Below are positions 12,906 through 20,210 of a stretch of DNA of 20,210 nt, in pieces. Position numbers and translations under genes: made by a program. The notes beneath the pieces are model-generated. The model was given only the letters and a program-made list of their open reading frames with translations, made no database searches and was not told the DNA's origin. Where the stretch lies: positions 1 to 20,210 of the forward strand of contig VAZU01000071.1 in NCBI GenBank assembly GCA_005884745.1. The letters run 5' to 3'. Every line of letters begins with the position of its first letter. Position 1 is the first letter of the stretch. The stretch comes from Alphaproteobacteria bacterium. GTDB taxonomy: Bacteria; Pseudomonadota; Alphaproteobacteria; Rhizobiales; Xanthobacteraceae.

Positions 12906-15038
12906 TCACTGGTGTGCCAGGACGGCCAGCAGCAGCAGCGCCACGATATTGGTGATCTTGATCATCGGGTTGACCGCCGGACCTGCGGTGTCTTTGTAAG
13001 GATCTCCCACCGTATCGCCGGTGACCGCGGCTTTGTGCGGCTCCGAGCCTTTGCCGCCGTAATGGCCGTCCTCGATGTATTTCTTGGCATTGTCCCAGGC
13101 GCCGCCGCCGGAGGTCATCGAGATCGCCACGAACAGGCCGGTGACGATGACGCCGAGCAGCATGGCGCCGACTGCCGAGAACGCCGCGGATTTGCCGGCC
13201 GGTCCCCCGCCGGCGACGAAATAGATGATGAAATACACCACGATCGGAGAGAGCACCGGCAAGAGCGAGGGAACGATCATCTCCTTGATCGCCGCCTTGG
13301 TGAGCATGTCGACGGCGCGGCCGTAATCGGGCCGGTCCTTGTAGGTCATGATGCCGGGTTTTTCGCGGAACTGCCGGCGCACTTCCTCGACGATCGAGCT
13401 CGCCGCGCGACCGACCGCCGTCATGCCCATCGCGCCGAACAGATACGGCAACAATCCGCCGAACAGCAGCCCGGCGACCACGTACGGATTGTTGAGCGAG
13501 AAATCGAGCTTCACGCCCTGGAAGTACCGGACCTGGTCCGCGTGCGCGATGAAGTATTTGAGATCCTCGTTGTAGGCGGCGAACAGCACGAGCGCGCCGA
13601 GGCCGGCCGAGCCGATCGCATAGCCTTTGGTGATCGCCTTGGTGGTGTTGCCGACCGCGTCGAGCGCGTCGGTCGACTTTCTCACCTCCTTCGGCAGCCC
13701 GGACATTTCGGCGATCCCGCCGGCGTTGTCGGTCACTGGCCCGAACGCGTCGAGCGCGACCACCAGGCCCGCGAGCGACAGCATGCTGGTCACCGCCACC
13801 GCGATCCCGAACAGGCCCGCAAGCCCGTAGCTGACGAGAATGCCGGTGATGATGACGATGGTCGGCAGGGCGGTCGCTTCCAGTGAGATCGCCAGCCCCT
13901 GAATGATGTTGGTGCCATGGCCGGTGATCGAAGCCTTGGCGATCGACTGCACCGGACGGAAATTGGTGCCGGTGTAATATTCGGTGATCCACACGATCAG
14001 GCCGGTGACGACCAGCCCGACGACGCCGCAGGCGAACAAATTGGCCCCGCCATAGGCCGCGCCCGGGATCGGGCCGAAGCCGCCGGGCAGCAAGAAGTAG
14101 ATCACCAGCGCCTCGCCTACGAGCGAGAGCACGGCGGTGACGATGAAGCCTTTGTAGAGCGCCCCCATGATCGATTGGCTCGGCCCGAGCTTGACGAAGA
14201 AGGTGCCGATGATCGAGGTCACCACGCAGGCGCCCCCGATCGCGAGCGGCAGGATCATCATCGGCCTGAGGATCGCGGAATTGCCGCCGAAGAAGATCGA
14301 GGCGAGCACCATGGTGGCGACCGTGGTCACCGCATAGGTCTCGAACAGGTCGGCCGCCATGCCGGCGCAATCGCCGACGTTGTCGCCGACGTTGTCGGCG
14401 ATGGTCGCGGGATTGCGCGGATCGTCCTCGGGAATGCCGGCTTCGACCTTGCCGACGAGATCGCCGCCGACGTCGGCGCCCTTGGTGAAGATGCCGCCGC
14501 CGAGACGGGCGAAGATCGAGATCAGCGATCCGCCGAAGCCGAGTGCCACCAGGGCATCGACGACGGTGCGGTCATTGGGGGCCCTCCCCAGCCAGCCGGT
14601 CAGGACAGTGAAATAGACGGTGACGCCGAGCAGCGCCAGCCCGGCCACGAACATGCCGGTGATCGCGCCCGACTTGAATGCGATGTCCAAGCCTCCGGCC
14701 AGCGAGCCGATCGCGGCCTGCGCCGTGCGCACGTTGGCTCTCACCGAAACGTTCATGCCGATGAAGCCGGCCGCGGCGGAAAGCACCGCGCCGATCGCGA
14801 ACCCGAGCGCAACCAGCCAACCCAGCAGAAATCCGACGATGACGAAAATGATGATCCCCACTGCCGCGATCGTGGTGTACTGGCGCTTGAGGTAGGCTTG
14901 CGCGCCTTCGCGGATTGCCGCGGAGATCTCCTGCATCTTTTGGCTTCCGGCATCCGCCGACATCACGGACTGGATGGCCCAGATGCCGTAGAGGATGGCG
15001 AGCACGCCGCAGGCGATGATGCCCCACAAAGCAGTCAT
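12906..15038 (-). CDS. hppA: Membrane-bound proton-pumping pyrophosphatase
   Basis: HppA hydrolyses pyrophosphate and pumps protons across the membrane. From the ATG at 15038 it has 710 residues and about sixteen hydrophobic spans, the family norm. The substrate-binding motif DVGGDLVGKVE (189-199) and the acidic block NVGDNVGDCAGMAADLFE are intact, as is the C-terminal VTGDTVGDPYKDTAGPAVNP. At the position that sets the potassium class, GNTTKAITKG has Lys467 and Thr470, the signature of K+-independent enzymes. A GTG at 15047 is an alternative start, but GGGGTGGA just ahead of the ATG favours 15038. It converges on bamE. Confidence 0.95.
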   Translation of the reverse strand: MTALWGIIACGVLAILYGIWAIQSVMSADAGSQKMQEISAAIREGAQAYLKRQYTTIAAVGIIIFVIVGFLLGWLVALGFAIGAVLSAAAGFIGMNVSVRANVRTAQAAIGSLAGGLDIAFKSGAITGMFVAGLALLGVTVYFTVLTGWLGRAPNDRTVVDALVALGFGGSLISIFARLGGGIFTKGADVGGDLVGKVEAGIPEDDPRNPATIADNVGDNVGDCAGMAADLFETYAVTTVATMVLASIFFGGNSAILRPMMILPLAIGGACVVTSIIGTFFVKLGPSQSIMGALYKGFIVTAVLSLVGEALVIYFLLPGGFGPIPGAAYGGANLFACGVVGLVVTGLIVWITEYYTGTNFRPVQSIAKASITGHGTNIIQGLAISLEATALPTIVIITGILVSYGLAGLFGIAVAVTSMLSLAGLVVALDAFGPVTDNAGGIAEMSGLPKEVRKSTDALDAVGNTTKAITKGYAIGSAGLGALVLFAAYNEDLKYFIAHADQVRYFQGVKLDFSLNNPYVVAGLLFGGLLPYLFGAMGMTAVGRAASSIVEEVRRQFREKPGIMTYKDRPDYGRAVDMLTKAAIKEMIVPSLLPVLSPIVVYFIIYFVAGGGPAGKSAAFSAVGAMLLGVIVTGLFVAISMTSGGGAWDNAKKYIEDGHYGGKGSEPHKAAVTGDTVGDPYKDTAGPAVNPMIKITNIVALLLLAVLAHQ

Positions 15039-15382
15039 GAATTCCACCCCATTTCGCTGAAAACGGGCGGGAGCCCCCTCGCCGCGCCGATGCGGCCGAA
15101 TCCCGCCAGGCTGGACCGCAAGGGTCCTGAAGCGGCGCGGACATTGCCAAAAACACCGCTGCGACGCAACGCCGGAGATGCGCGCCGGCAGCTTCCCGAA
15201 TGCCGAGCACAGCAGGTCGAGCTCGGCTCAGGCGAACCGCGGCCGCTCGCGCAACACGAGCCAGCCCAGCAGTCCTGCGGCCACCAGCACGACCGTCAGG
15301 GTCGTTGGCCGCGGTCCAGCCGAAGCCACGATTCTTCCACTTGAACGTGACGCTTGTGGGCCGCCTGCAAGTATCCATGTCG
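15039..15382. other. Intergenic segment upstream of hppA
   Basis: Between the hppA start and the mazEF promoter I see one possible tiny gene on the minus strand (15228-15329, listed separately) and no other coding signal. It should hold the hppA promoter, but no clear -35/-10 pair is visible. The long open frames on the plus strand here continue from the antisense strand of hppA and look like composition artefacts. Confidence 0.4.
15228..15329 (-). CDS. Possible 33-residue membrane peptide
   Basis: A GTG at 15329 preceded by GGAAGA opens a 33-codon frame, closed by TGA at 15228. The peptide has a short polar start (ASAGPRPTT), one hydrophobic span (LTVVLVAAGLLGWLVL) and a charged tail (RERPRF), the shape of a single-pass membrane micro-protein. 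It could also be the last remnant of a larger membrane protein. No family is recognised. It lies upstream of hppA on the same strand. Confidence 0.35.
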   Translation of the reverse strand: MASAGPRPTTLTVVLVAAGLLGWLVLRERPRFA

Positions 15383-15426
15383 TTGACCGAACTCACTGGA
15401 CCAGGTATAACAAAGTTATAACCTGG
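15383..15426 (+). promoter_or_regulatory. mazEF promoter with overlapping operator
   Basis: -35 TTGACC (15383-15388) and -10 TATAAC (15406-15411) are 17 bases apart, an optimal housekeeping promoter. The -10 lies inside an inverted repeat: CCAGGTATAAC (15401-15411), spacer AAA, then GTTATAACCTGG (15415-15426) with one extra A. Antitoxins of this family bind palindromes over their own promoter, so this is the likely autoregulatory site. The predicted leader before the antitoxin ATG is only about 17 bases, with GGG seven bases from the ATG as a weak ribosome site. Confidence 0.65.
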
Positions 15427-15434
15427 GTTGACCC

Positions 15435-15689
15435 ATGAAAATCGCAATTCGCAAGTTGGGAAATTCGCATGCGGTGATCATTCCCAAGCCGCTGCTGGCC
15501 GAAATCGGCGCCAAGGCCGGGGATCGCGTGGACATGACCGTGCAAGGTGGCAAGATCTTCATTGCGCCGATCAAGAAACGTCCGCGCCAAGGATGGGCCG
15601 AGGACAGCAAGGCGGTCGCCGCGGCGGGGAACGGTCGGCTCGTGTGGCCCGAGTTCGGCAACGAAGCTGATGAGGATTTGAAGTGGTGA
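15435..15689 (+). CDS. MazE-like antitoxin (SpoVT/AbrB fold)
   Basis: The 84-residue protein has an N-terminal swapped-hairpin AbrB DNA-binding domain (MKIAIRKLGNSHAVIIPKPLLAEIGAKAGDRVDMTVQGGKIFIAPI, 1-46). The short polar C-terminal tail, rich in Trp and acidic residues, is where MazE/PemI antitoxins wrap the toxin. It should neutralise the neighbouring ribonuclease and repress the shared promoter. The toxin start overlaps its stop codon, the usual coupled arrangement. The tail is family-variable, so the exact subfamily (MazE or PemI) is open. Confidence 0.85.
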   Translation: MKIAIRKLGNSHAVIIPKPLLAEIGAKAGDRVDMTVQGGKIFIAPIKKRPRQGWAEDSKAVAAAGNGRLVWPEFGNEADEDLKW

Positions 15690-16003
15690 AGCGAGGAGAG
15701 GTGTGGCTGTCTCAGCTCGATCCAACTCGCGGCAGGGAAATCCGCAAGACTCGTCCCTGCATGATCGTTTCTCCGCCGGAGATCCACGATTTTCTCGATG
15801 TAGCGATCGTCGCCCCGATGACGACTGGCAGCCGCCCGGCAGGATTTCGCGTTCCCATCAAGTTCGCCGGTAAGAATGGCCTCGTTCTCCTCGAACAGAT
15901 CCGGGCGCTCGACAAGTCGCGGCTGGTGAGACGGTTGGGATCGGCAGACTCCAAAACATTGATGGCTGCGCTGGCAATTCTGTGCGAAATGTTCGGTGAA
16001 TGA
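15683..16003 (+). CDS. MazF/PemK-family mRNA interferase toxin
   Basis: The 106-residue protein matches the MazF/PemK/CcdB-like toxins that cut mRNA at short sequences and stop growth. It has the VKRGEVWL start, TRPCMIVSP (24-32 region), the PMTTGSRP loop and the VLLEQIRALDKSRLV segment that follows the active-site face, ending in a helix. The GTG at 15683 overlaps the antitoxin end by seven bases; a second GTG at 15686 would give a four-base GTGA overlap and is equally likely. The pair is inserted between hppA and thiL. The cleavage sequence cannot be predicted. Confidence 0.87.
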   Translation: MVKRGEVWLSQLDPTRGREIRKTRPCMIVSPPEIHDFLDVAIVAPMTTGSRPAGFRVPIKFAGKNGLVLLEQIRALDKSRLVRRLGSADSKTLMAALAILCEMFGE

Positions 16004-16087
16004 GATCATAGGGTCGGGCTGGAAGCGAGTCGCTACCGTCTCGCCGAGGCCAATGCCTGTTTCCGAACTGGAGCTCGCACCTACAGA

Positions 16088-17092
16088 TCAGAAATGGCTG
16101 AAGGAGGGATGTGCGAACTCGAGCGCATGTCCGTGCCGGTCCAAAAATCGCGGCGCAGTGCGGCCGGCAATGATGCGGCCGATTTCGGTCACGGCAACGC
16201 CCGAGGCAAATGCCGCGGCGCGAAAGGCATCGAGCTTTTCAGCCGCTATCGTGCACACGACCTCGTAATCATCGCCGCCGGTCACGGCGAGCTCGCTCGC
16301 ACTCGCGTCGACGGCGATGATTCGCCGGGCGGCATCGGAAAGCGGCACCTTCTCGATCTCGATTTCGGCCGACCCGCCGGAGGCGCCGCATAGCTTGGCC
16401 AGATCGCCGGCAAGCCCGTCGGAGACGTCCATGGCGGCCGACGCATAGAGGCGAAGCGGCTCGGACAACGCCAGGCGCGGCTCGGGAATGAGATATCGCG
16501 CCAGCAGATGGTCCCGCTCGTGTGGCTCTAGTCGATAGCGCGCCGCGAATCCGGGCTCGCGGCGAAGCTTCAGTCCCAGCGCCGCATCGCCGATCGTGCC
16601 GCTCACGAACACGGTGTCGCCCGGTTTGGCCCCGCTCCGCCGCACCATGCTGCCGTGCGGCACCGTGCCGAACGCGGCGATCGAAACCATCACCGGCCCC
16701 GGCGTCCGGTCGGTGTCGCCGCCGAGCAGCGGACATCCGTAGAGCTGCGCGTCGGCGCGCAGCCCATCCGCGAAGCTCGCCAGCCATACGTCGGGCGTGC
16801 CGTCCGGCAGCGCGAGCGAGAGCAGGAAACCGACCGGTTTCGCGCCCTTGGCGGCAAGATCCGAGAGGTTGACGCGCAACGCCTTGCGTCCGACGGCATC
16901 GGCGGAATCCTCGGGAAAGAAATGAACGCCGCCGATGATGGCATCGGCCTTGAGCACGACATCGCAGCCGGGTGGCGGCACCAGGATCGCGGCGTCATCG
17001 GCAAGGCCGAGCGCGCCCGGATGCGATGCGAGCGGACGAAAATAACGCGCGATCAGCCGATCCTCCGCGGAACCCTCGGCCTTCTTCACCAT
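16088..17092 (-). CDS. thiL: Thiamine-monophosphate kinase
   Basis: ThiL phosphorylates thiamine monophosphate to thiamine diphosphate with ATP, the last step of the pathway. The 334-residue protein has the PurM-like fold motifs in order: LADDAAI (30-36, Ala in place of the usual Gly), NLSDLAAKGA (75-84), GGDTDRTPG (124-132), the signature DVSDGLAGDL (222-231) and TGGDDYE (271-277). The ATG at 17092 lies five bases after the nusB stop, so it is co-transcribed at the end of the rib-nusB operon. It converges on mazF, with 84 bases between and no visible terminator. Confidence 0.95.
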   Translation of the reverse strand: MVKKAEGSAEDRLIARYFRPLASHPGALGLADDAAILVPPPGCDVVLKADAIIGGVHFFPEDSADAVGRKALRVNLSDLAAKGAKPVGFLLSLALPDGTPDVWLASFADGLRADAQLYGCPLLGGDTDRTPGPVMVSIAAFGTVPHGSMVRRSGAKPGDTVFVSGTIGDAALGLKLRREPGFAARYRLEPHERDHLLARYLIPEPRLALSEPLRLYASAAMDVSDGLAGDLAKLCGASGGSAEIEIEKVPLSDAARRIIAVDASASELAVTGGDDYEVVCTIAAEKLDAFRAAAFASGVAVTEIGRIIAGRTAPRFLDRHGHALEFAHPSFSHF

Positions 17093-17097
17093 CGCGC

Positions 17098-17589
17098 TTA
17101 GCCCGTCGCCCGGTCGAACTCGGCCGAACGCAATTGCCGGGCCAATACATCCAGCACCGCATTGACCATGCCGGTCTCCTCGCCGTCGAGAAACGCATTG
17201 GCGACGTCGACATATTCCGAGATGACGACGCGCGCGGGAACATCGCGGCGTTGGTCGAGCTCGAAGGCGCCCGCCCGCAGCGCGGCGCGCAGCAGGGCCT
17301 CGACCCGCTTGAGCGGCCAGCCGCCGGCGAGCGCGCGGTCGATCAGCGGGTCGAGCCGACGCTGCTCGCGGACGAAGCCGCCGACGATCTCGCGGAAAAA
17401 CGCGGCTTCGGCCGGCAGATAGGTCGAGCCCTCGACCTCGCGGCCGAGCCAGTGGCTTTCGAACTCGGCAAGGATGTCGTTGAGCGGCGTCGCCGCGATG
17501 TCCATCTGATAGAGCGCCTGCACCGCCGCCAGCCGCGCCGCCCCGCGCCGGTTGGCCTTGCGCCCGTGTTTCGCTGCGATTTTCGACAT
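17098..17589 (-). CDS. nusB: Transcription antitermination protein NusB
   Basis: NusB joins NusE (S10) on the boxA RNA of ribosomal operons and lets RNA polymerase read through. The 163-residue protein has a basic N-terminus (AAKHGRKANRRGAARLAAVQALYQMD), the helical core and the conserved end RVVISEYVDVANAFLDGEETGMVNAVLDVLARQLR. It begins nine bases after ribH and ends five bases before thiL. The ribH-nusB order is common among proteobacteria. Confidence 0.95.
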   Translation of the reverse strand: MSKIAAKHGRKANRRGAARLAAVQALYQMDIAATPLNDILAEFESHWLGREVEGSTYLPAEAAFFREIVGGFVREQRRLDPLIDRALAGGWPLKRVEALLRAALRAGAFELDQRRDVPARVVISEYVDVANAFLDGEETGMVNAVLDVLARQLRSAEFDRATG

Positions 17590-17598
17590 CCTGCTTCC

Positions 17599-18090
17599 TC
17601 AGCGCGACGCGAGGCGCCGCTTGATTCTCACCATCGCGAGCGCGGCGCGCGCCGCATCGCCGCCCTTGTCCGCCTCCTCCACCCGCGCCCGCGCCCAGGC
17701 CTGCGCTTCGGTATCGACGGTGAGGATTCCGTTGCCGACCGGCAGGCTGCGCGCGACCGCGATATCCATCAGCGCCCGCGCGGATTGAATGGCAACGATG
17801 TCGAAATGGATCGTATCGCCGCGAATGACGCAGCCGAGCGCAACGACCCCGTCGTAGGGACGCTGCTGGCCTTCCGCCGCTTCGAGTGCCATCGCGATCG
17901 CGGCGGGAATTTCCAGCGAGCCCGGCACGCTGACGCGGTCGAAGGCGACGCCTTCCGCCTCGAGCACGCGGCGAGCGCCCGCGAGCAGCGCATCGGCGAT
18001 ATCGTCGTAGAACCGCGCCTCGACGACGAGAATGCGCGATCCGGCGACATCGCCCTCTTCGCCCCTGTCGGCTCTGCGCGGCTCGGCCAT
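17599..18090 (-). CDS. ribH: 6,7-dimethyl-8-ribityllumazine synthase
   Basis: RibH condenses the ribitylamino-uracil made by RibD with dihydroxybutanone phosphate to give the lumazine precursor of riboflavin. The 163-residue protein carries VPGSLEIPAAI (55-65), GCVIRGDTIHFD (86-97) with the catalytic His95, and PVGNGILTV (117-125). Residues 1-17 are a polar extension before the core. The ATG at 18090 has a strong GGAGG upstream. It lies between ribE and nusB in the operon. The dihydroxybutanone-phosphate enzyme (ribB/ribBA) is not in this window. Confidence 0.95.
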   Translation of the reverse strand: MAEPRRADRGEEGDVAGSRILVVEARFYDDIADALLAGARRVLEAEGVAFDRVSVPGSLEIPAAIAMALEAAEGQQRPYDGVVALGCVIRGDTIHFDIVAIQSARALMDIAVARSLPVGNGILTVDTEAQAWARARVEEADKGGDAARAALAMVRIKRRLASR

Positions 18091-18123
18091 TCACGCCTCC
18101 GAAAAAATTAGCGTAGGTGCATC

Positions 18124-18729
18124 TTAGCGCGTTTCCATCAAACGCGCGGCGTAGCGCGCCATCGGGTCGACCTCGAGATTGAGCGCGTCGCCTTGGCGGT
18201 TGGCGCCGAGCGTGGTCGCTTGCAGCGTGTGGGGAATGATGAGAACGCCGAACGTGTTCCCATCGACTTCGTTGACGGTGAGCGAAGTGCCGTCGAGCGC
18301 GACCGAGCCCTTGGGCGCGATGAACCGCGCCAATGCCGCCGGCGTGGCCAGCGTGAACCGGGCCATGTCGGGCAGATCTTCGCGCGCGAGCACCTCGGCA
18401 ATGCCGTCGACATGGCCGCTGACGAGATGACCGCCCAGCTCATCTCCCATTCTCAGCGCGCGCTCCAGATTGATCCGCGTGCCCTCGCGCCAGTTTCCGG
18501 CCGTGGTGACGGCGAGCGTCTCTGCCGCGGCGTCCAGCGCGAACCAGGTGCGGCCATCCCGCACCCCGACTTCCACCGCGGTCAGGCAGATGCCCGCACA
18601 GGCGATCGACGCCCCGAGCGCGATCGAGGCGCGATCGTAGGCGCAGCCGATCGTCACCCGGCGCAGCCCTTCGGCGCGCGGCGTGACGGCGAGCACTTCG
18701 CCGATATCGGTGACGATGCCGGTGAACAA
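18124..18729 (-). CDS. ribE: Riboflavin synthase, alpha chain
   Basis: This enzyme dismutates two lumazine molecules to riboflavin and returns the pyrimidine for reuse. The 201-residue protein starts with the hallmark MFTGIV and has two similar lumazine-binding halves (about 1-97 and 98-195), with GDELGGHLVSGHVDG at the join and GTSLTVNEV in the second half, echoing GICLTAVEV in the first. Length fits the family. It begins three bases after the ribD stop, so translation is likely coupled. No FMN riboswitch is visible inside the operon. Confidence 0.95.
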   Translation of the reverse strand: MFTGIVTDIGEVLAVTPRAEGLRRVTIGCAYDRASIALGASIACAGICLTAVEVGVRDGRTWFALDAAAETLAVTTAGNWREGTRINLERALRMGDELGGHLVSGHVDGIAEVLAREDLPDMARFTLATPAALARFIAPKGSVALDGTSLTVNEVDGNTFGVLIIPHTLQATTLGANRQGDALNLEVDPMARYAARLMETR

Positions 18730-18732
18730 AGG

Positions 18733-19875
18733 TCAGGCCCGCACAAACTTTTCCAAGCGGTCGGGTCCGAGGCATTCGACGCCGATCGACTTGAATCGCT
18801 GCGAGCGCGCCAGGACGGATATCGGCATTCCTTCGAGCGCGTCGATGCCCTCGGGGCCGATGCTCGCGCTCGCCTGGAACAACGCGACTTCGTCCACGAG
18901 ATCGCTGGCAATCATCGCGGCGGCGAGGATCGGGCCGCCCTCGACCAGGAGCCGGGTGATGCCTCCGGCGGCGAGGAGCCGCAAGGCCGCGCCTAGATCG
19001 AGCCGGCCGGGCGCCGAGATCTCGACCTGCATCACTTCGACTCCGCGGGCGCGCAGCGCATCTTCCCGGCCGGGAGGCGCGGAAGCAGCCGTAAGTACCC
19101 ACAGCGGCGCTTCCTTGGTGCTCGCAACCAAGCGGCCACCGAGAGGTAGCCGCAAGGAAGCGTCGAACACGACGCGCACCGGCGAGCGGGCGGCCATTCC
19201 GGGCAGCCGGCAGGTGAGCAAAGGATCATCGGCGAGCACGGTTCCGATCCCCACCACGATGGCGTCGTTCATCGCGCGCAGGAGATGCACGCGGTCGCGG
19301 GCGCGCTCCCCGGTGATGGCGGCCGGCCGCCGCCCCGCAAGGCCGGCCTTGCCGTCCGCGGAGATCGCGAGCTTGAGCGTGACCTCGGGTCTCTGCTCGC
19401 GCATGCGGCGGATGTGGCCCGCATGGGCCTGCGCGGCTTCGGCCGCGCCGGTCCCGGTCCTCACGGCAACGCCGGCAGCCTCGAGACGCGCATGCCCCCT
19501 GCCGGCAACCTCCGGATTCGGATCCTCGAGGGCCGAGACCACCGTCGAAATCCCCGCGGCGACGATCGCGTCGGCGCAAGGCGGGCTCTTGCCGTGGTGG
19601 GAGCACGGCTCGAGCGTGACATAGAGCGTGGCGCCCCGCGCCAAGGCGCCCGCGCGCGCCAGCGCCTCGGGTTCGGCGTGAGGCCGCCCGCCGGACTGGG
19701 TCCAGCCCCGTCCGACGACGAGCGGCCCGCTCGGGCCATGCCGCACGATGATCGCTCCGACGGCGGGATTGGGCCAGACGTTGCCGAGCCCGCGGCGCCC
19801 CAGCGCCAGCGCCGAGCTCATGAACCGCGCGTCCTCGGCGAAATCGGAAAGCATCGCCTGGGCGGCGGCACTCAT
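18733..19875 (-). CDS. ribD: Bifunctional riboflavin deaminase/reductase RibD
   Basis: RibD deaminates the pyrimidine from GTP cyclohydrolase II and then reduces its ribosyl side chain with NADPH. The 380-residue protein has an N-terminal cytidine-deaminase-like domain with the zinc motif HAE (H66, E68) and PCSHHGKSPPC (C91, C100). The dihydrofolate-reductase-like domain starts near 165 with TLKLAISADGKAG and continues with VGIGTVLADDPLLT and LLVEGGP. The ATG overlaps the nrdR stop in an ATGA. Confidence 0.95.
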   Translation of the reverse strand: MSAAAQAMLSDFAEDARFMSSALALGRRGLGNVWPNPAVGAIIVRHGPSGPLVVGRGWTQSGGRPHAEPEALARAGALARGATLYVTLEPCSHHGKSPPCADAIVAAGISTVVSALEDPNPEVAGRGHARLEAAGVAVRTGTGAAEAAQAHAGHIRRMREQRPEVTLKLAISADGKAGLAGRRPAAITGERARDRVHLLRAMNDAIVVGIGTVLADDPLLTCRLPGMAARSPVRVVFDASLRLPLGGRLVASTKEAPLWVLTAASAPPGREDALRARGVEVMQVEISAPGRLDLGAALRLLAAGGITRLLVEGGPILAAAMIASDLVDEVALFQASASIGPEGIDALEGMPISVLARSQRFKSIGVECLGPDRLEKFVRA

Positions 19876-20210
19876 TTGTGCTCGTGCGCGGGCGCCCGGA
19901 CCTGCTCGTCGGCGCTCAGCTCTCCCAGCACCGCCTGGAAATCCTTGGGTTCGCGGAAGTTGCGGTAGACGGAGGCAAACCGCACATAGGCGACATCGTC
20001 GAGCCCGCGCAGATGCTCCATCACGGTCTCGCCGATCGTCTCCGAGCTCACCTCGTTTTCGCCGAGGCTTTCCAGCTCGCGGACGATTTTCGAGACCATC
20101 TGCTCGACGCGCTCGGGATCGACCGGCCGCTTGCGCAGCGCGATCTGAACCGAGCGCATCAGCTTGTCGCGGTCGAACGGCACGCGCCGGCCATTGCGCT
20201 TGATCACCAC
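19872..20210 (-). CDS. nrdR: Transcriptional repressor NrdR, 5' end cut by the window
   Basis: NrdR is the zinc-ribbon ATP-cone repressor of ribonucleotide reductase genes; it senses ATP and dATP. Only the last 112 residues lie in the window. The ATP-cone part is clear: VVIKRNGRRVPFDRDKLMRSVQIALRKRPV, then a helical part ending VAYVRFASVYRNFREPKDF. The N-terminal zinc ribbon, about 45 residues, is beyond 20210, so the GTG at the edge is an internal codon and not the start. It overlaps ribD by four bases and leads the operon in this window. Confidence 0.95.
   Translation of the reverse strand: MVIKRNGRRVPFDRDKLMRSVQIALRKRPVDPERVEQMVSKIVRELESLGENEVSSETIGETVMEHLRGLDDVAYVRFASVYRNFREPKDFQAVLGELSADEQVRAPAHEHK

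Noticed and set aside
11739..13886. Plus-strand open frame of 715 codons across yceD, bamE and hppA
   Set aside because: It runs antisense to yceD and hppA and through bamE in another frame, and is Arg/Gly/Asp-rich without domains.
12880..14370. Second minus-strand frame of 496 codons inside hppA
   Set aside because: An out-of-frame reading of hppA, dominated by Arg and His; the real frame has all the pyrophosphatase motifs.
13917..15344. Plus-strand open frame of 475 codons over hppA
   Set aside because: Asp/Glu/Arg-rich antisense reading with no recognisable fold.
16972..18111. Plus-strand open frame of 379 codons over nusB and ribH
   Set aside because: Antisense to three well-supported operon genes; no motif.
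16088..20210. FMN riboswitch for the rib genes
   Set aside because: Genes overlap or are separated by a few bases, leaving no room, and the conserved riboswitch core is not seen in the 33-base ribE-ribH gap; any such element would be upstream of nrdR.
20130..20210. GTG at the window edge as the nrdR start
   Set aside because: The family has a zinc ribbon before this point, so the gene continues beyond the window.

Overview
The window comes from a GC-rich alphaproteobacterium, most likely of the order Hyphomicrobiales (Rhizobiales) near the Bradyrhizobium/Xanthobacteraceae branch. This rests on the conserved order nrdR-ribD-ribE-ribH-nusB-thiL, the yceD-plsX-fabH-ihfA-merR cluster, the hppA-type membrane pyrophosphatase, and rhizobial-style small proteins. 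Species cannot be fixed by reading alone. I saw no rRNA, tRNA, CRISPR array, transposase or phage gene.

Layout. Bases 1-1200 are a lower-GC, accessory-looking end. They hold a small rhizobial-type protein (299-700), a good intrinsic terminator (763-802) and a DUF4189-like reading frame that seems to have lost its 5' end (801-1154). From 1234 to 3735 are two minus-strand signalling genes: a REC-GGDEF diguanylate cyclase and a membrane-anchored PAS chemoreceptor. A plus-strand lactate/malate dehydrogenase-like gene follows (4014-4985), with an enlarged active-site loop. Converging on it is a two-gene minus-strand ABC importer (5022-8099): a fused double permease and an ATPase with an extra C-terminal domain, without a binding-protein gene.

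From 8247 to 12041 is a minus-strand housekeeping cluster for membrane lipid start-up: yceD, plsX, fabH (plsX and fabH overlap by GTGA), then ihfA with its own promoter, and a MerR regulator. bamE, the outer-membrane assembly lipoprotein, diverges from yceD and converges on hppA, a K+-independent-type proton-pumping pyrophosphatase. A mosaic palindromic repeat lies between bamE and hppA.

A mazEF-type toxin-antitoxin pair with a clear promoter and embedded operator-like dyad (15383-16003) sits between hppA and thiL. The rest (16088-20210, minus strand) is the compact operon nrdR (cut by the window edge), ribD, ribE, ribH, nusB, thiL. It covers ribonucleotide reductase control, three steps of riboflavin synthesis, transcription antitermination and the last step of thiamine diphosphate synthesis.

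Most of the window is ordinary core genome. The parts worth a second look are the dehydrogenase with an altered specificity loop, the ABC system without a binding protein, the mazEF operator, the phased ATGCCG motifs upstream of the cyclase, the G-quadruplex motif between yceD and bamE, and the nested repeat after bamE. I found no convincing wholly new multi-gene system.
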